Assembly: GCA_003220345.1 (NCBI GenBank)
Contig: QHSC01000082.1
Span: forward strand, 1-64,000
Source of the DNA: Candidatus Rokuibacteriota bacterium
GTDB taxonomy: Bacteria; Methylomirabilota; Methylomirabilia; Rokubacteriales; CSP1-6
Direction of reading: 5' to 3'
Length of the DNA: 64,000 bases
The notes beneath the pieces were generated by a model. The model did not search any database, was not told the DNA's origin, and saw only the letters and a program-made list of their open reading frames with translations. Position numbers and translations under genes: made by a program. Positions 19,988-29,732 of this stretch are shown here, one piece after another (position 1 is the first letter of the stretch; every line of letters begins with the position of its first letter).

Positions 19988-21490
19988 CTATGGCCCGATC
20001 TCCCGGAGCACGGCCCGGGCTATGGCTCGGTCGTCGAAGGGGAGGACGTCGGTACCGACGATCTGGTATGTCTCGTGGCCCTTGCCGGCGATGACGACCA
20101 CGTCGCCGGCTCTGGCCCAGGCGAGGGCGCTGCGGATTGCGGCCTTCCTGTCGGAGATTGTCTCATGCCGGTCCACGGCCAGACCGCCCGGTATGCCGGC
20201 CACGATCTCGGTGATGATGGCCTCAGGCTGCTCGCTTCGCGGGTTGTCGGAGGTGATCCACACGCGATCGCAGAACCGCGCGCCGATGGCGCCCATGAGG
20301 GGCCGCTTGCCACGATCACGGTCCCCGCCGCAGCCGAAGACCACTCCCAGGCGGCCTCCCGATCCCACGAGCTTGCGCGCGGTCTCGAGCGTGCGCTCGA
20401 GGGCATCGGGTGTGTGCGCATAGTCCACCACGAGCAGGAATGGCTGGCCCGCCTCGACCCGCTCGAAGCGCCCGGGCACCGAAGTGACCGTGGCCAGCGC
20501 CACCGCGATGTCGGTCGGGGCCATGCCCAGGGCCACACCCACCCCCGTGGCCGCGAGCAGGTTCATCACATTGTGCTCGCCCACCAGGGACGAGGCGATC
20601 TCCACGTGGCCGACGGGAGTCCGCACGCTCATGCGAATGCCCTCGCCGCCGGACGACCAGCGTGCGGGGCGCACGTCGGCGCGGCCACGGATAGCGTAGG
20701 TCACGGTGCGCAGGGGCAGGTCGGCGACCATGGAGAGTCCCGCGGGATCATCGGCATTGACGATGGCGGAGCGCGCCGGCTTGGCGCCCGCGGCCACCAG
20801 CTCGAAGAGCCGGCGCTTCGCCTGCCGGTAGGCCTCCATGGTGACGTGGAAGTCCAGGTGGTCCTGGGTGAGATTCGTGAACACGGCCACGTCGAACTCC
20901 GTGCCGTCGATGCGAGAGAGGGCGAGGGCGTGGGACGAGACTTCCATGGCGAGGGCGGCGACGCCGGCGTCGAGCATGCGGCGCATGAGTCCCTGCAGCT
21001 CCAGGGCCTCCGGCGTCGTCTGGCCCGCAGCCACACGCTCGGCGCCGATGCGGTACTCCACGGTGCCGATGAGGCCGGTCTCGAGCCCTCGCGCCCGCAG
21101 CAGGGCGTCGACCATGTACGACGTGGTCGTCTTGCCGTTCGTGCCCGTGATGCCGACGACGATCAGCGAGGCCGACGGGTGCCCGAAGTACGCGTCGGCC
21201 AGGCGGGCCAGGGCCGCGCGGGAGGACGGCACGAGGACGCGCCCCGTGGGCCGGCCCTCCAGCGCGTCGGCGCCTTCGAGGACGACGGCGGCCGCGCCAC
21301 GCGCGAGCGCATCGTCCACGAAGCGCCGGCCGTCCTGCTTGAGTCCCGGGATGGCGACGAAGAGGTCCCCGGGAGCGACCTTGCGGGAATCATAGGCCAG
21401 ACCGGAGACGGTCGCAGGCAGAGCGCCCAGCACCCTCTTCTCCGGCAGCGCGTCGAGCAGGGCTGTGATGGGCACGGGGGACGCCCTCAT
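19988..21490 (-). CDS. murE: UDP-N-acetylmuramoyl-L-alanyl-D-glutamate--diaminopimelate ligase family
   Basis: GLAYDSRKVAPGDLFVAIPGLKQDGRRFVDDALARGAAAVV, VGITGTNGKTTTSYMVDALL, ITSDNPRSEQPEAIITEI (DNPR motif typical of meso-DAP-adding MurE). Confidence 0.95.
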   Translation of the reverse strand: MRASPVPITALLDALPEKRVLGALPATVSGLAYDSRKVAPGDLFVAIPGLKQDGRRFVDDALARGAAAVVLEGADALEGRPTGRVLVPSSRAALARLADAYFGHPSASLIVVGITGTNGKTTTSYMVDALLRARGLETGLIGTVEYRIGAERVAAGQTTPEALELQGLMRRMLDAGVAALAMEVSSHALALSRIDGTEFDVAVFTNLTQDHLDFHVTMEAYRQAKRRLFELVAAGAKPARSAIVNADDPAGLSMVADLPLRTVTYAIRGRADVRPARWSSGGEGIRMSVRTPVGHVEIASSLVGEHNVMNLLAATGVGVALGMAPTDIAVALATVTSVPGRFERVEAGQPFLLVVDYAHTPDALERTLETARKLVGSGGRLGVVFGCGGDRDRGKRPLMGAIGARFCDRVWITSDNPRSEQPEAIITEIVAGIPGGLAVDRHETISDRKAAIRSALAWARAGDVVVIAGKGHETYQIVGTDVLPFDDRAIARAVLREIGP

Positions 21491-23481
21491 GGCCTCGCGG
21501 CCGGCCGCTCGGGGAGGCCGGCCAGGACGAGTCGGCACGCCGTGCCGGGTGCGAGGGGAGTACCGGGAGCCGGCCATTGCGTCACCACCGCACCTCGGCC
21601 GGTGACCTCGAGCGTCACGTCGAAGGGCGCGAGGGCCGCCATGGCCTGGCGCAGCGAGCGGCCCTCGAGCGCCGGCATGGCCGCGGGGACGTCCGGATCG
21701 GCATCGAGGCTCACGCGCCGCACGGGCACGACCATCCCACTCGGTGCCGGCGATTCCGCCTCGACGCGCAGGAGGTGCACGGGCATCGTGCCTCGCGGAG
21801 GCACGTTCAGGTGCCGCAGCGCCTCGCGGCCGATGGCGGCAAAGATGGGTGCGGCCGCCTCGCTGCCCCACTTCTCGTTCTTGGGCTCGTCGAGGAGGAC
21901 GATCATGGCGATGCGCGGATCGTCCACGGGGGCGAAGCCCACGAAGGAGAGAATGCCCGGGGCGTGCGAATAGCGGCGTGTGCTCGGGTCCATCTTCTGC
22001 GCCGTGCCCGTCTTGCCCGCGACCTCGTAGCCGGGGATGGCGGCGTTGTGCCCCGTCCCCTCCCGGACCACGGCGGTGAGGATGGTGGTGAGCTCGCGCG
22101 CCGTCTCGGGCGAGATGACCTGGCGGACGGCTCTGGGCTCGAAGGTCCGGACCTCGCGGCCATTGGCGTCCAGGAGCGCCCGCACGATCTGCGGCTGCAT
22201 GAGGCGCCCGCCGTTGGCGATGGCCGCAAAGGCCGTGACCATCTGGACGGCGGTGACGGAGATCTCCTGGCCGATGGACATGGTGGCGAGCGAGAGGGCC
22301 GACCACTGGGGCGGAGCACGAAGCTGACCGCGGCTCTCCCCCGGCAGGCCAAGCCCGACGGGCTGGCCGAAGCCGAAGCCGGTGATGTACTTGTAGTAGC
22401 GCTCCTTGCCCAGCTGCATCCCGGCCTTGATGGAGCCGACGTTGGAAGAGTTCTGCAGCACCTCGCTGAAGGTGAGCCAGCCGAAGGGCTTCCAGTCGCC
22501 GATCACCGCCGTGGCGATCTTGATCTTGCCGTTCTCGCCGTAGAAGCGATCGGTGGGTCGGACCACCCCTTCCTCGAGGGCGCCCGCGGCCATGATCACC
22601 TTGAACGTGGAGCCCGGCTCGAAGGGGTCGGTGATGGCGCGATTGCGCCGCTCCTCGTCCGTGGCCGCGCCGAAGGCATTCGGGTTGAAGGTCGGCCGGA
22701 TGGCCATGGCGAGGATCTCGCCCGTCCGCGGGTCCATCATCACGGCCATGGCGCCCTTGGCCCGGGTGCGCCGCCACGCCGCGTCCACTTCCTTCTCGGC
22801 GATGTACTGCAGGGTGGCGTCGAGCGTGAGGGCGACGCCCTGGCCGGGGATCGAGGGCTTGAGGACCTTCGGGGCGCCCGTGACGTCGCGCCCAAGAGCA
22901 TCCCGCTCGACCAGCGCCTTGCCTTCGGCGCCGGCGAGATGGACGTCCCAGGCCTGCTCGATGCCCGAGAGACCTTTGCCATCCAGGCCCTCGAAGCCGA
23001 CGACATGCGCGGCGAGCTCGCGGTTCGGATAGAGACGCAGGCTTTCCTGGATGAACCCCAGCGTGGGCTCGTGGAGATCCTGCACTGCCTGGGCGACCCG
23101 AGGCGGCAGCTTGCGCTTGACCCACACGAAGCGCTTGTCGGGATCGAGCCGACGGGCGATATCGGAGGCGGGCTCCCCCAGGATGGGGGCCAGCTCCGTG
23201 GCCACGCGCGCCGAATCGGTCATGCGCGTGGGCAGCCCGAAGAGCGATTCCGCGGCCGCGGATTCCGCCAGGACCAGGCCCGCGCGGTCGAGGATAGGTC
23301 CGCGCTTGGGACGGAGGGGGACGGTCTTGGCCCGCTGGGCCTCGGCGAGCCGGGAATACTCCTCGTGCTTGAAAACTTGGAGATAGCCGATCCGGACCAG
23401 GATCCCGAGGAAGGCACAGGCGACGAACGCGGCAAAGATCAGCGTTCGGCTCCTCAGGGCCGTGGTCCGGAGCTCCATCAT
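21487..23481 (-). CDS. ftsI: FtsI/PBP2-type transpeptidase with C-terminal PASTA domain
   Basis: SxxK (EPGSTFK), SSN (NSSN), KTGT (GKTGTAQK); C-terminal PAMPALEGRSLRQAMAALAPFDVTLEVTGRGAVVTQWPAPGTPLAPGTACRLVLAG resembles PASTA. Confidence 0.93.
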   Translation of the reverse strand: MMELRTTALRSRTLIFAAFVACAFLGILVRIGYLQVFKHEEYSRLAEAQRAKTVPLRPKRGPILDRAGLVLAESAAAESLFGLPTRMTDSARVATELAPILGEPASDIARRLDPDKRFVWVKRKLPPRVAQAVQDLHEPTLGFIQESLRLYPNRELAAHVVGFEGLDGKGLSGIEQAWDVHLAGAEGKALVERDALGRDVTGAPKVLKPSIPGQGVALTLDATLQYIAEKEVDAAWRRTRAKGAMAVMMDPRTGEILAMAIRPTFNPNAFGAATDEERRNRAITDPFEPGSTFKVIMAAGALEEGVVRPTDRFYGENGKIKIATAVIGDWKPFGWLTFSEVLQNSSNVGSIKAGMQLGKERYYKYITGFGFGQPVGLGLPGESRGQLRAPPQWSALSLATMSIGQEISVTAVQMVTAFAAIANGGRLMQPQIVRALLDANGREVRTFEPRAVRQVISPETARELTTILTAVVREGTGHNAAIPGYEVAGKTGTAQKMDPSTRRYSHAPGILSFVGFAPVDDPRIAMIVLLDEPKNEKWGSEAAAPIFAAIGREALRHLNVPPRGTMPVHLLRVEAESPAPSGMVVPVRRVSLDADPDVPAAMPALEGRSLRQAMAALAPFDVTLEVTGRGAVVTQWPAPGTPLAPGTACRLVLAGLPERPAARP

Positions 23482-23510
23482 GGGGGAGGGCTGGCTCCGC
23501 CTCGCATGTG

Positions 23511-23993
23511 TCAGCGAACCCGTTCCTGGAGGCCCACGGCCGGGGCTACCCGCGCCGTGCGCTCGCTCAGCCGCGCGGTGGACGCGGCGCTCGGCGCCGC
23601 GAACTCGCGGGCGAGCTGCACCTGCTGCTGGCTGGCCGCGACCATGCCGAGCCGGACGCGAGCCTCGCCCTCGATGCGGCCCAGCGAAGAGAGGCTCGCC
23701 CGCTCCACGGACAGGCGGCGGTTGGCCTCCTCCAGCTCGGTCCGCGTGGTACGCAGCGCGTCGAGCCGGTAGGACAGCCGCACCTGCTGGACCTTGAGGC
23801 CGACGACGCTCAGCACGAGGGCGACGAGGAGGCCCGCCCCCACCACGGAAATCGCCATGGCGCGAAGGCGGCGGCGGTCGCTTTCCCGGTGGAAGCGCGC
23901 CACCTGCTGATCGGCGGTGGCACGAAGGCCCAGCGAAAGCTGGAAGGCCATCGCGTGCTTCGGGGTTCTTCCGAGACTTGCCTCAGCGCTCAT
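23511..23993 (-). CDS. ftsL: FtsL-like cell division protein
   Basis: Single TM then coiled coil (LKVQQVRLSYRLDALRTTRTELEEANRRLSVERASLSSLGRIEGEARVRLGMVAA); position between rsmH and ftsI. Confidence 0.8.
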   Translation of the reverse strand: MSAEASLGRTPKHAMAFQLSLGLRATADQQVARFHRESDRRRLRAMAISVVGAGLLVALVLSVVGLKVQQVRLSYRLDALRTTRTELEEANRRLSVERASLSSLGRIEGEARVRLGMVAASQQQVQLAREFAAPSAASTARLSERTARVAPAVGLQERVR

Positions 23994-24892
23994 GCCGCCT
24001 CCAGCCGCTCGAGCACGCGAAGCTTGGCGCTCCTGGCTCTGGGGTTCACTCCAACCTCGTCGCGCGAAGGTCCGACCGGCGAGGGCTCGAGCTCGGCGAA
24101 GCCACCTGTCCGGAGCGCCCGGAAGGCGCGCTTGACGGCCCGGTCCTCGCCCGAGTGAAACGAGATGATGCCGAGCCGCCCGCCGGGAGCCAGGAGGGCC
24201 GGCGCCGCCTCGAGGGCCTCGGCGAGGGCCTGGGGCTCCTCGTTGACGGCCATGCGCAGAGCCTGGAAGGTCCGCGTGGCGACGTGAGTGCGCGAGGACC
24301 ACGCCGCGCGCGGCACCCCCCGCTTCACGGCGTCCACGAGGTCGCCGGTCACCATCAGCGGGCTCTGACGGCGCCGCTCCACGATGCGGCGGGCTATGCG
24401 CCGGGCGTGGCGCTCCCCTCCGTACTCGAAGAGCACGCTGGCGATCTCGGCCTCGGGCAGCTCGGCGAGTAGCTCGGCCGCCGTGCGGCCCCGCGTGGGA
24501 TCGAAGCGCATGTCGAGCGGCTCGTCCTTCTGGAAGGTGAAGCCGCGCCCGGACGCGTCGAGCTGGTACGACGAGAGGCCCAGGTCGAGGAGAACGGTGG
24601 CGGCCGGGCCGATACCGGCCTCGCGGGCGTGTCCTCCGATCTCCCGGAAGCTCCCGTGGCGAAGGGTCACCCGCTCGCCGAAGCGCGCGAGCCGCTGGCC
24701 CGCGCGGGCGAGCGCCTCAGGGTCGGCGTCCAGCCCGAGGAGCCGCGTGCCCGTGCCTCCCGCTTCCAGCAGCCTTTCCGCGTGTCCGCCCATGCCGATG
24801 GTCCCGTCCACCACCCAGCCCCCTCGTCGGGGGCGCAAGAGAAACGTCACTTCGTCAGCCAGCACCGGGAGGTGCGCCACCTCCCGCTCCAC
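23990..24892 (-). CDS. rsmH: 16S rRNA (cytosine1402-N4)-methyltransferase
   Basis: HLPVLADEVTFLLRPRRGGWVVDGTIGMGGHAERLL, VLLDLGLSSYQLDASGRGFTFQKDEPLDMRFD, GGRLGIISFHSGEDRAVKRAF; GTG start at 24892. Confidence 0.95.
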   Translation of the reverse strand: MEREVAHLPVLADEVTFLLRPRRGGWVVDGTIGMGGHAERLLEAGGTGTRLLGLDADPEALARAGQRLARFGERVTLRHGSFREIGGHAREAGIGPAATVLLDLGLSSYQLDASGRGFTFQKDEPLDMRFDPTRGRTAAELLAELPEAEIASVLFEYGGERHARRIARRIVERRRQSPLMVTGDLVDAVKRGVPRAAWSSRTHVATRTFQALRMAVNEEPQALAEALEAAPALLAPGGRLGIISFHSGEDRAVKRAFRALRTGGFAELEPSPVGPSRDEVGVNPRARSAKLRVLERLEAA

Positions 24893-24894
24893 GT

Positions 24895-25341
24895 CTACAC
24901 GCCCTTGTCGGCCAGCTTCTGCTCCACGTCCTCGATGGGTGCCCCGACTTTGTCCCGCTCGAAGTGCGTCCACCGCTCGGCGTTCCAGATCTCGAACTTC
25001 TCTTGCATGCCGATGATCGTCACGTCCTTGGTCAGGCTCTCGCTCTCCCGGATGTCGAGGGGAATCTGGATCCGGCCCTGCGGATCAAGGGTCACGTCCT
25101 GTCCCTTCGACAGATACTGGTACTGGAACGTCCGCCGGAACGAATCCAGGCGAGGCAGCCGGCTGACACGCTCCTCGAGCTCCTTCCAGTTCCGCTCCGG
25201 ATACACGTCGAGCGCGCCTCGCCCATTCGAGACGATGACGAGCTTGTCTCCGAAGCCGTCGGTCAGCGCCTCCCGGAACTTGGCCGGGATGCTGAGCCGA
25301 CCCTTCGGGTCGACGGTGTGCTTGAAATGCCCCCGAAACAC
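24895..25341 (-). CDS. mraZ: Transcriptional regulator MraZ
   Basis: MFRGHFKHTVDPKGRLSIPAKFREALTDGFGDKLVIVSN...LDPQGRIQIPLDIRE. Confidence 0.95.
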   Translation of the reverse strand: MFRGHFKHTVDPKGRLSIPAKFREALTDGFGDKLVIVSNGRGALDVYPERNWKELEERVSRLPRLDSFRRTFQYQYLSKGQDVTLDPQGRIQIPLDIRESESLTKDVTIIGMQEKFEIWNAERWTHFERDKVGAPIEDVEQKLADKGV

Positions 25342-25395
25342 GTCCTCTCCCCGAGAGGACGACTTCCCTCTCGCCTGACCAAGTTCACCACTTCA

Positions 25396-25410
25396 TGGGA
25401 TTTCATCCCA
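25396..25410. promoter_or_regulatory. Palindrome TGGGAT-TTC-ATCCCA upstream of mraZ; possible dcw operator
   Basis: Perfect 6-bp arms with 3-nt centre about 55 bp upstream of mraZ; contains the TGGGA core associated with MraZ boxes. Confidence 0.45.
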
Positions 25411-25550
25411 CCTAGCGGGCTAATCTAGGGGGAATACGGAGGGGTGTCAAGAGAAAACTCCTATTTGGCTGCTATATCCGAGCCATCTGGCGAGGACGAC
25501 CAGTGGGGCTGGGCCACCCTGCGGCTACCGCAGGTAGAGGGACGGGGAGA

Positions 25551-26330
25551 TCAGCGAGACTTGTAGTACTGGAGGGCTTCCGGGAGCCAGCCTTCGATCT
25601 GGCGGACGCGGGTCGGATCCGACGGGTGGGTCGAAAGGAACTCGGGCTGGCTCGCGCCCTTTTGCTGGCCCATGCGCACCCACAGATCGCGAGCGGCGTG
25701 CGGGTCGTACCCCGCCTTCGCCATCAGGATCAGCCCCAGATGATCCGCTTCGGACTCCTGCTGACGGCTCCAGGGCAGGAGCACGCCCACCGCCGCGCCC
25801 GCTCCCAGAAGCGAGCCCACCGCCTGGACCGTCGCGGGATTGCCTATGGAGAGAGCCGCCATGGTCGACTCCACCCCGACGTTCACAAGCAGCTGCTGGC
25901 TCACGCGCTCCCCACCGTGGCGAGCCACGACGTGGCCGATCTCGTGGCCGAGGACGGCGGCCAGTCCGCTCTCGTCACGGGTGACGGGGAGCATGCCCGT
26001 GTACACGGCCACCTTGCCCCCCGGCAGGGCGAAGGCGTTCACCGTCTTGTCGTTCTGGATGAGCCGGTACTCCCACTGGTAGTTGAGCCCCGTGACCGCG
26101 GCGATTCGTGACCCCACCCGCTTGACCATCTCCGTCGCCACCGGATCCGTCGACAGCTTCTCCTTGGCGAGGGTCTGCGTGTAGGTCTGGGCGCCCATCT
26201 GCGTCTCCTGCTCCGCAGAGATGAGCTGGAGCTGGGAACGGCCCGTATACGGCACCGTCTCGCAGGCGGCCACCATTACCAGCGCCGCGAGCGCGAAGAA
26301 CAGCCCTCGCGAGGTCCACCGGCCATGCAT
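25551..26330 (-). CDS. M48 family metalloprotease, lipoprotein-like signal
   Basis: LVMVAACETVPYTGRSQLQLIS; LGHEIGHVVARHGGER (HExxH), ESEADHLGLILMAKAGYDP, FLSTHPSDPTRVRQI. Confidence 0.93.
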   Translation of the reverse strand: MHGRWTSRGLFFALAALVMVAACETVPYTGRSQLQLISAEQETQMGAQTYTQTLAKEKLSTDPVATEMVKRVGSRIAAVTGLNYQWEYRLIQNDKTVNAFALPGGKVAVYTGMLPVTRDESGLAAVLGHEIGHVVARHGGERVSQQLLVNVGVESTMAALSIGNPATVQAVGSLLGAGAAVGVLLPWSRQQESEADHLGLILMAKAGYDPHAARDLWVRMGQQKGASQPEFLSTHPSDPTRVRQIEGWLPEALQYYKSR

Positions 26331-26340
26331 GGCCCGGATT

Positions 26341-26886
26341 CTACCAGACAGGCACGTTCCTCAACGTGACCAGAGTGGCCACGACCGCTTCAGGCCCCGC
26401 CCGACCCACCTCGAGCTCCATCTTCACCGACACGATCCGCCCGCGGTCGGCGGTGGGGAGGCCGTCGCGGTCGAGATACGAGAGCGCGAAGCGACGCACG
26501 CCCTCGGCGATGGGCTGGGCGCCGCCGCCTGCGTCACGTCTCAGCGTGGTCTCCCCCGACCGCAGCAGGTAGCTGACCCGCTCGCGCGTCGGATCGATCA
26601 CCCCGTTGCCGTTCAGGTCTCTCTGGAAAACGATCCGGGCCGGCTCCGCCACGAGCACGATCTCGAAGCCCGCCCCGGTCGGATCGAAGCCCGCCTCCTT
26701 CAACTCACGAGCCATGCGCTCGAGGGCCGCCCGCGCGGACTGCTGCGCCTCGACCCGGCTCGCGCCCCAGCCCCAGGCGGCAAGCCCCGACTGCAACAGG
26801 AGCGCCGTCGCGGCCATGATCAGGCCCAGGAGCCCGAGGGCCACGAGGAGCTCGGCCAGGGAGTAGCCCGCCGTTCGCCGCGCCAT
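26341..26886 (-). CDS. Type IV prepilin-like protein (PilW-like)
   Basis: RTAGYSLAELLVALGLLGLIMAATALLLQSGL prepilin N-terminus; DLNGNGVIDPTRERVSYLLRSGETTL. Confidence 0.82.
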   Translation of the reverse strand: MARRTAGYSLAELLVALGLLGLIMAATALLLQSGLAAWGWGASRVEAQQSARAALERMARELKEAGFDPTGAGFEIVLVAEPARIVFQRDLNGNGVIDPTRERVSYLLRSGETTLRRDAGGGAQPIAEGVRRFALSYLDRDGLPTADRGRIVSVKMELEVGRAGPEAVVATLVTLRNVPVW

Positions 26887-26965
26887 GCCGGGCAGACTGG
26901 CGCGCGCGTGCTGACGGCGTCAATGTCCAATCTCGGGCACGCCGCCACGGAGCGACATGTATCGC

Positions 26966-27364
26966 TCAGGGGTCGGTGGGCCGGTCGAAGTCCCCGCGCA
27001 CGGAAGGGCGGAAGATCAGGTCGAAGACGATCCAGAGCGTTCTGGAGAATGGGAGGAACAGCAGGGGGAGCGCGATCATGAGGGCGACACCGCCCCAGCG
27101 CATGGCCTCCCACGGCGGGTTCGGCCACGTCCACACGATCACGACGAGGAGGCCGACGCCGAAGACGGCCTCGGCGGCGATGAGATTGAAGAGGAGAGAG
27201 CCGAGGAAATAGCCCTCTTCGCCCCGGTCGAGGCAGAATCCGCAAACCGGGCAGCGCTCGCGCATGGTGAACCAGGAGCGGAGCGCGCTCGCGCGGCCGC
27301 AGCTCGGGCAGCGGAGCAGCAGGGCGCGCCCGAGGAGACGCGCTGCCCGCCGCCCGCGACCCAC
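26966..27364 (-). CDS. DUF983 family membrane protein
   Basis: LLLRCPSCGRASALRSWFTMRERCPVCGFCLDRGEEGYFLGSLLFNLIAAEAVF. Confidence 0.85.
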   Translation of the reverse strand: MGRGRRAARLLGRALLLRCPSCGRASALRSWFTMRERCPVCGFCLDRGEEGYFLGSLLFNLIAAEAVFGVGLLVVIVWTWPNPPWEAMRWGGVALMIALPLLFLPFSRTLWIVFDLIFRPSVRGDFDRPTDP

Positions 27365-27374
27365 GGCGGACTAC

Positions 27375-28268
27375 TCAGTCGAGAACGGGCTTGGGCGGAT
27401 CGGTCGAGTAGTCGTAGAAGCCCCGCCCGGTCTTGCGCCCGAGATCGCCGCGCTTCACGCGCTTCTCGAGCTCGGGGGGCGGGTAGTCGTTGGGATTCTT
27501 CGTCACCTCGAAGGTCTCGAGCCGGGCGTTGTAACCGATGTCGAGACCGGAGAGGTCGCCCAGCTTGAAGGGCCCGAGAGGATGATTCAGTCCCAGCTCC
27601 ACGGCCTTGTCGATATCGGCGTGATTCGCCACGCCCTGCTCGAGGCAGTAATAGGCTTCGCGGACGAGAGCGCGGAGAATGCGGTTGACGAGAAAGCCGG
27701 GCAACTCTTTGCGAAGAGTCACCGGCTCGCGGCCGCTGCGTCGGGTGACCTCGGCGGTGATCGCCAGGGTCTCCTCGCTCGTCCACTGCCCCTTGACCAC
27801 CTCGACGAGCTTCATGACGAGCGGCGGATAGAAGTAGTGCATGTTCACGCACTTCTCGGGCCGCTTGGTCGAGGGCGCGATCTGCGAGTTCATGAGCGTC
27901 GAGGAGTTGGTGGCGAGGATCGTGTGGGGCGGGCAGAAGCGGTCGAGCCTGGCGAAGCATTCCTTCTTGGGCTCGAGGCGCTCCACGATGGCCTCGATGG
28001 CGAAATCGGCGTCGCGTCCGGCCTTCTCCAGATCGGGCTCGAGGCGCACGCGCGCGATGGCCTCCTCCATGGCGTCCTTGCTCATCTGGCCCTTCTGGAC
28101 GCGGCGCTCGAGCTGCTTGCGGTTGCCCGCCATGCCTTTCTGCAAGAGCTCCATGCTCAAGTCGTTGAGGGTGATCTCGTACCCGTGAAGCGCCGACTGC
28201 ATGGCGATCTGGGCGCCCATCTGCCCCGCCCCCACTACGAGGATGCGCTTGACGTCGTCGGCTTTCAT
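27375..28268 (-). CDS. 3-hydroxyacyl-CoA dehydrogenase (3-hydroxybutyryl-CoA dehydrogenase type)
   Basis: ILVVGAGQMGAQIAMQSALHGYEITLND, LATNSSTLMNSQIA, LPGFLVNRILRALVREAYYCLEQGVAN. Confidence 0.93.
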   Translation of the reverse strand: MKADDVKRILVVGAGQMGAQIAMQSALHGYEITLNDLSMELLQKGMAGNRKQLERRVQKGQMSKDAMEEAIARVRLEPDLEKAGRDADFAIEAIVERLEPKKECFARLDRFCPPHTILATNSSTLMNSQIAPSTKRPEKCVNMHYFYPPLVMKLVEVVKGQWTSEETLAITAEVTRRSGREPVTLRKELPGFLVNRILRALVREAYYCLEQGVANHADIDKAVELGLNHPLGPFKLGDLSGLDIGYNARLETFEVTKNPNDYPPPELEKRVKRGDLGRKTGRGFYDYSTDPPKPVLD

Positions 28269-28291
28269 GTCCTCTCCTTCGTGGTCATCGC

Positions 28292-29707
28292 TCAGTCGAT
28301 GGGGGGTGTGAGGTGGGCCCACGGCTGGGCCTTCTCGAAGGCGTGGGCGGCGCGGAGCACCGTCACGTCGTCGAAGCGCCGGCCCACGATCTGGAGGCCC
28401 ACGGGCAGCTTGTCGGCGGTGAAGCCGGCCGGGACCGAGCAGGCGGGTTGCCCCGTCATGTTGAACGGATAGGTGTACGGGATCCACTCGTAGCTGTCGG
28501 CCGGGCGGCCGGCGATCTCGCTGGGATTGTCGAGGCCCACCTTGAAGGGGGGGCACGCCACAGTGGGCGACAGCATCAGGTCATAGGTCTCGAAGAGGCG
28601 CCGCGGGTGCTCCCACCACGCCATCCGGTCGAACCAGGCCTGGACGTACGTGGTCGGGCCCCAGGACATGGTCTCGTCGATGAGGGAGGCCAGGCCCGCG
28701 TCGATGTCGGCGCGCCGCTCGGGCAGGAAGGGCGCCAGGCGCGTGGCGATGCCGCCGCAGAAGATGGCCTTCCAGGGCTGCTTGGGCAAGGGCCACTTGG
28801 GATTGACCTCCTCCACGCGGCAGCCGAGCTCCCGGAAGCGCTTGGCCGCCCGCGCGCATACCGCCGTCACCTCGGGGTCGACGAGCTTGGCATAGCCGGG
28901 ATCGGGCACCCAGGCGATGCGCAGTCCCTTCACCGATCCTTTGAGGGCCTTCACGTAGTCCACACCCTCGGCGGGGAGCGAGAACTGATCGCGCGAGTCG
29001 GGGCCCGCGCACACGTTCATCATGAGGGCGGCGTCCGTCACCGTGCGGGTCATGGGCCCGATGTGCGAGAGGCTCCACGCCGCGCTCGCCGGATATGCCG
29101 GGATGCGCCCGAAGGACGCCTTGTGGCCGAAGATGCCCGCGAAGGACGCGGGAATGCGGATCGAGCCGCCCCCGTCCGTCCCGATGGCCAGCGGCCCCAG
29201 GCCCGCGGCGACCGCCGCACTCGCTCCCCCGCTCGAGCCGCCGGGCGTGCGGTCGAGGTTCCAGGGGTTTCGCGTCACTCCGAAGAGGAGATTGTGGGTC
29301 GCGCCGATCCAGCCCATGGTCGGTGTATTCGTCTTGCCGAGCTGGATCGCCCCCGCGCCCACCAGGCGCTCCACCATGGGAGCGGTCTCCGTGGGGACGT
29401 TGTCGGCGTAGAGGCGCGTGCCGAACGTGGTCCGGATGCCCCTGGTGATGACGAGGTCCTTGGTCGAGAACGGGACGCCATGCAGCGGCCCGAGCTTCGC
29501 CCCTCTCTTCATGACCGCACGCTCGGCCGCGCGCGCCGCCCGGAGAGCCTGATCGGCCGTGATGGTGACGAAGGCGTTGAGGGTCGGGTTCAGCTTCTCG
29601 ATACGGGCGAGCACGGTCTTCATCACCTCGACCGGCGAGACCTTCCGGCGCCGGATGGCCGCGGCCATCTCCGAGGCCGGAATCCAGCAGAGCTCATCCG
29701 AAGCCAT
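28292..29707 (-). CDS. Amidase (amidase signature family)
   Basis: GPLHGVPFSTKDLVITRG, RTPGGSSGGASAAVAAGLGPLAIGTDGGGSIRIPASF. Confidence 0.93.
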   Translation of the reverse strand: MASDELCWIPASEMAAAIRRRKVSPVEVMKTVLARIEKLNPTLNAFVTITADQALRAARAAERAVMKRGAKLGPLHGVPFSTKDLVITRGIRTTFGTRLYADNVPTETAPMVERLVGAGAIQLGKTNTPTMGWIGATHNLLFGVTRNPWNLDRTPGGSSGGASAAVAAGLGPLAIGTDGGGSIRIPASFAGIFGHKASFGRIPAYPASAAWSLSHIGPMTRTVTDAALMMNVCAGPDSRDQFSLPAEGVDYVKALKGSVKGLRIAWVPDPGYAKLVDPEVTAVCARAAKRFRELGCRVEEVNPKWPLPKQPWKAIFCGGIATRLAPFLPERRADIDAGLASLIDETMSWGPTTYVQAWFDRMAWWEHPRRLFETYDLMLSPTVACPPFKVGLDNPSEIAGRPADSYEWIPYTYPFNMTGQPACSVPAGFTADKLPVGLQIVGRRFDDVTVLRAAHAFEKAQPWAHLTPPID

Positions 29708-29732
29708 GGGAGCCTCCTTCCCGCCGGGCACC

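Noticed and set aside
19970-23772. Long plus-strand ORFs (667 and 731 aa) across murE and ftsI
   Set aside because: Antisense GC-rich open frames over conserved genes.
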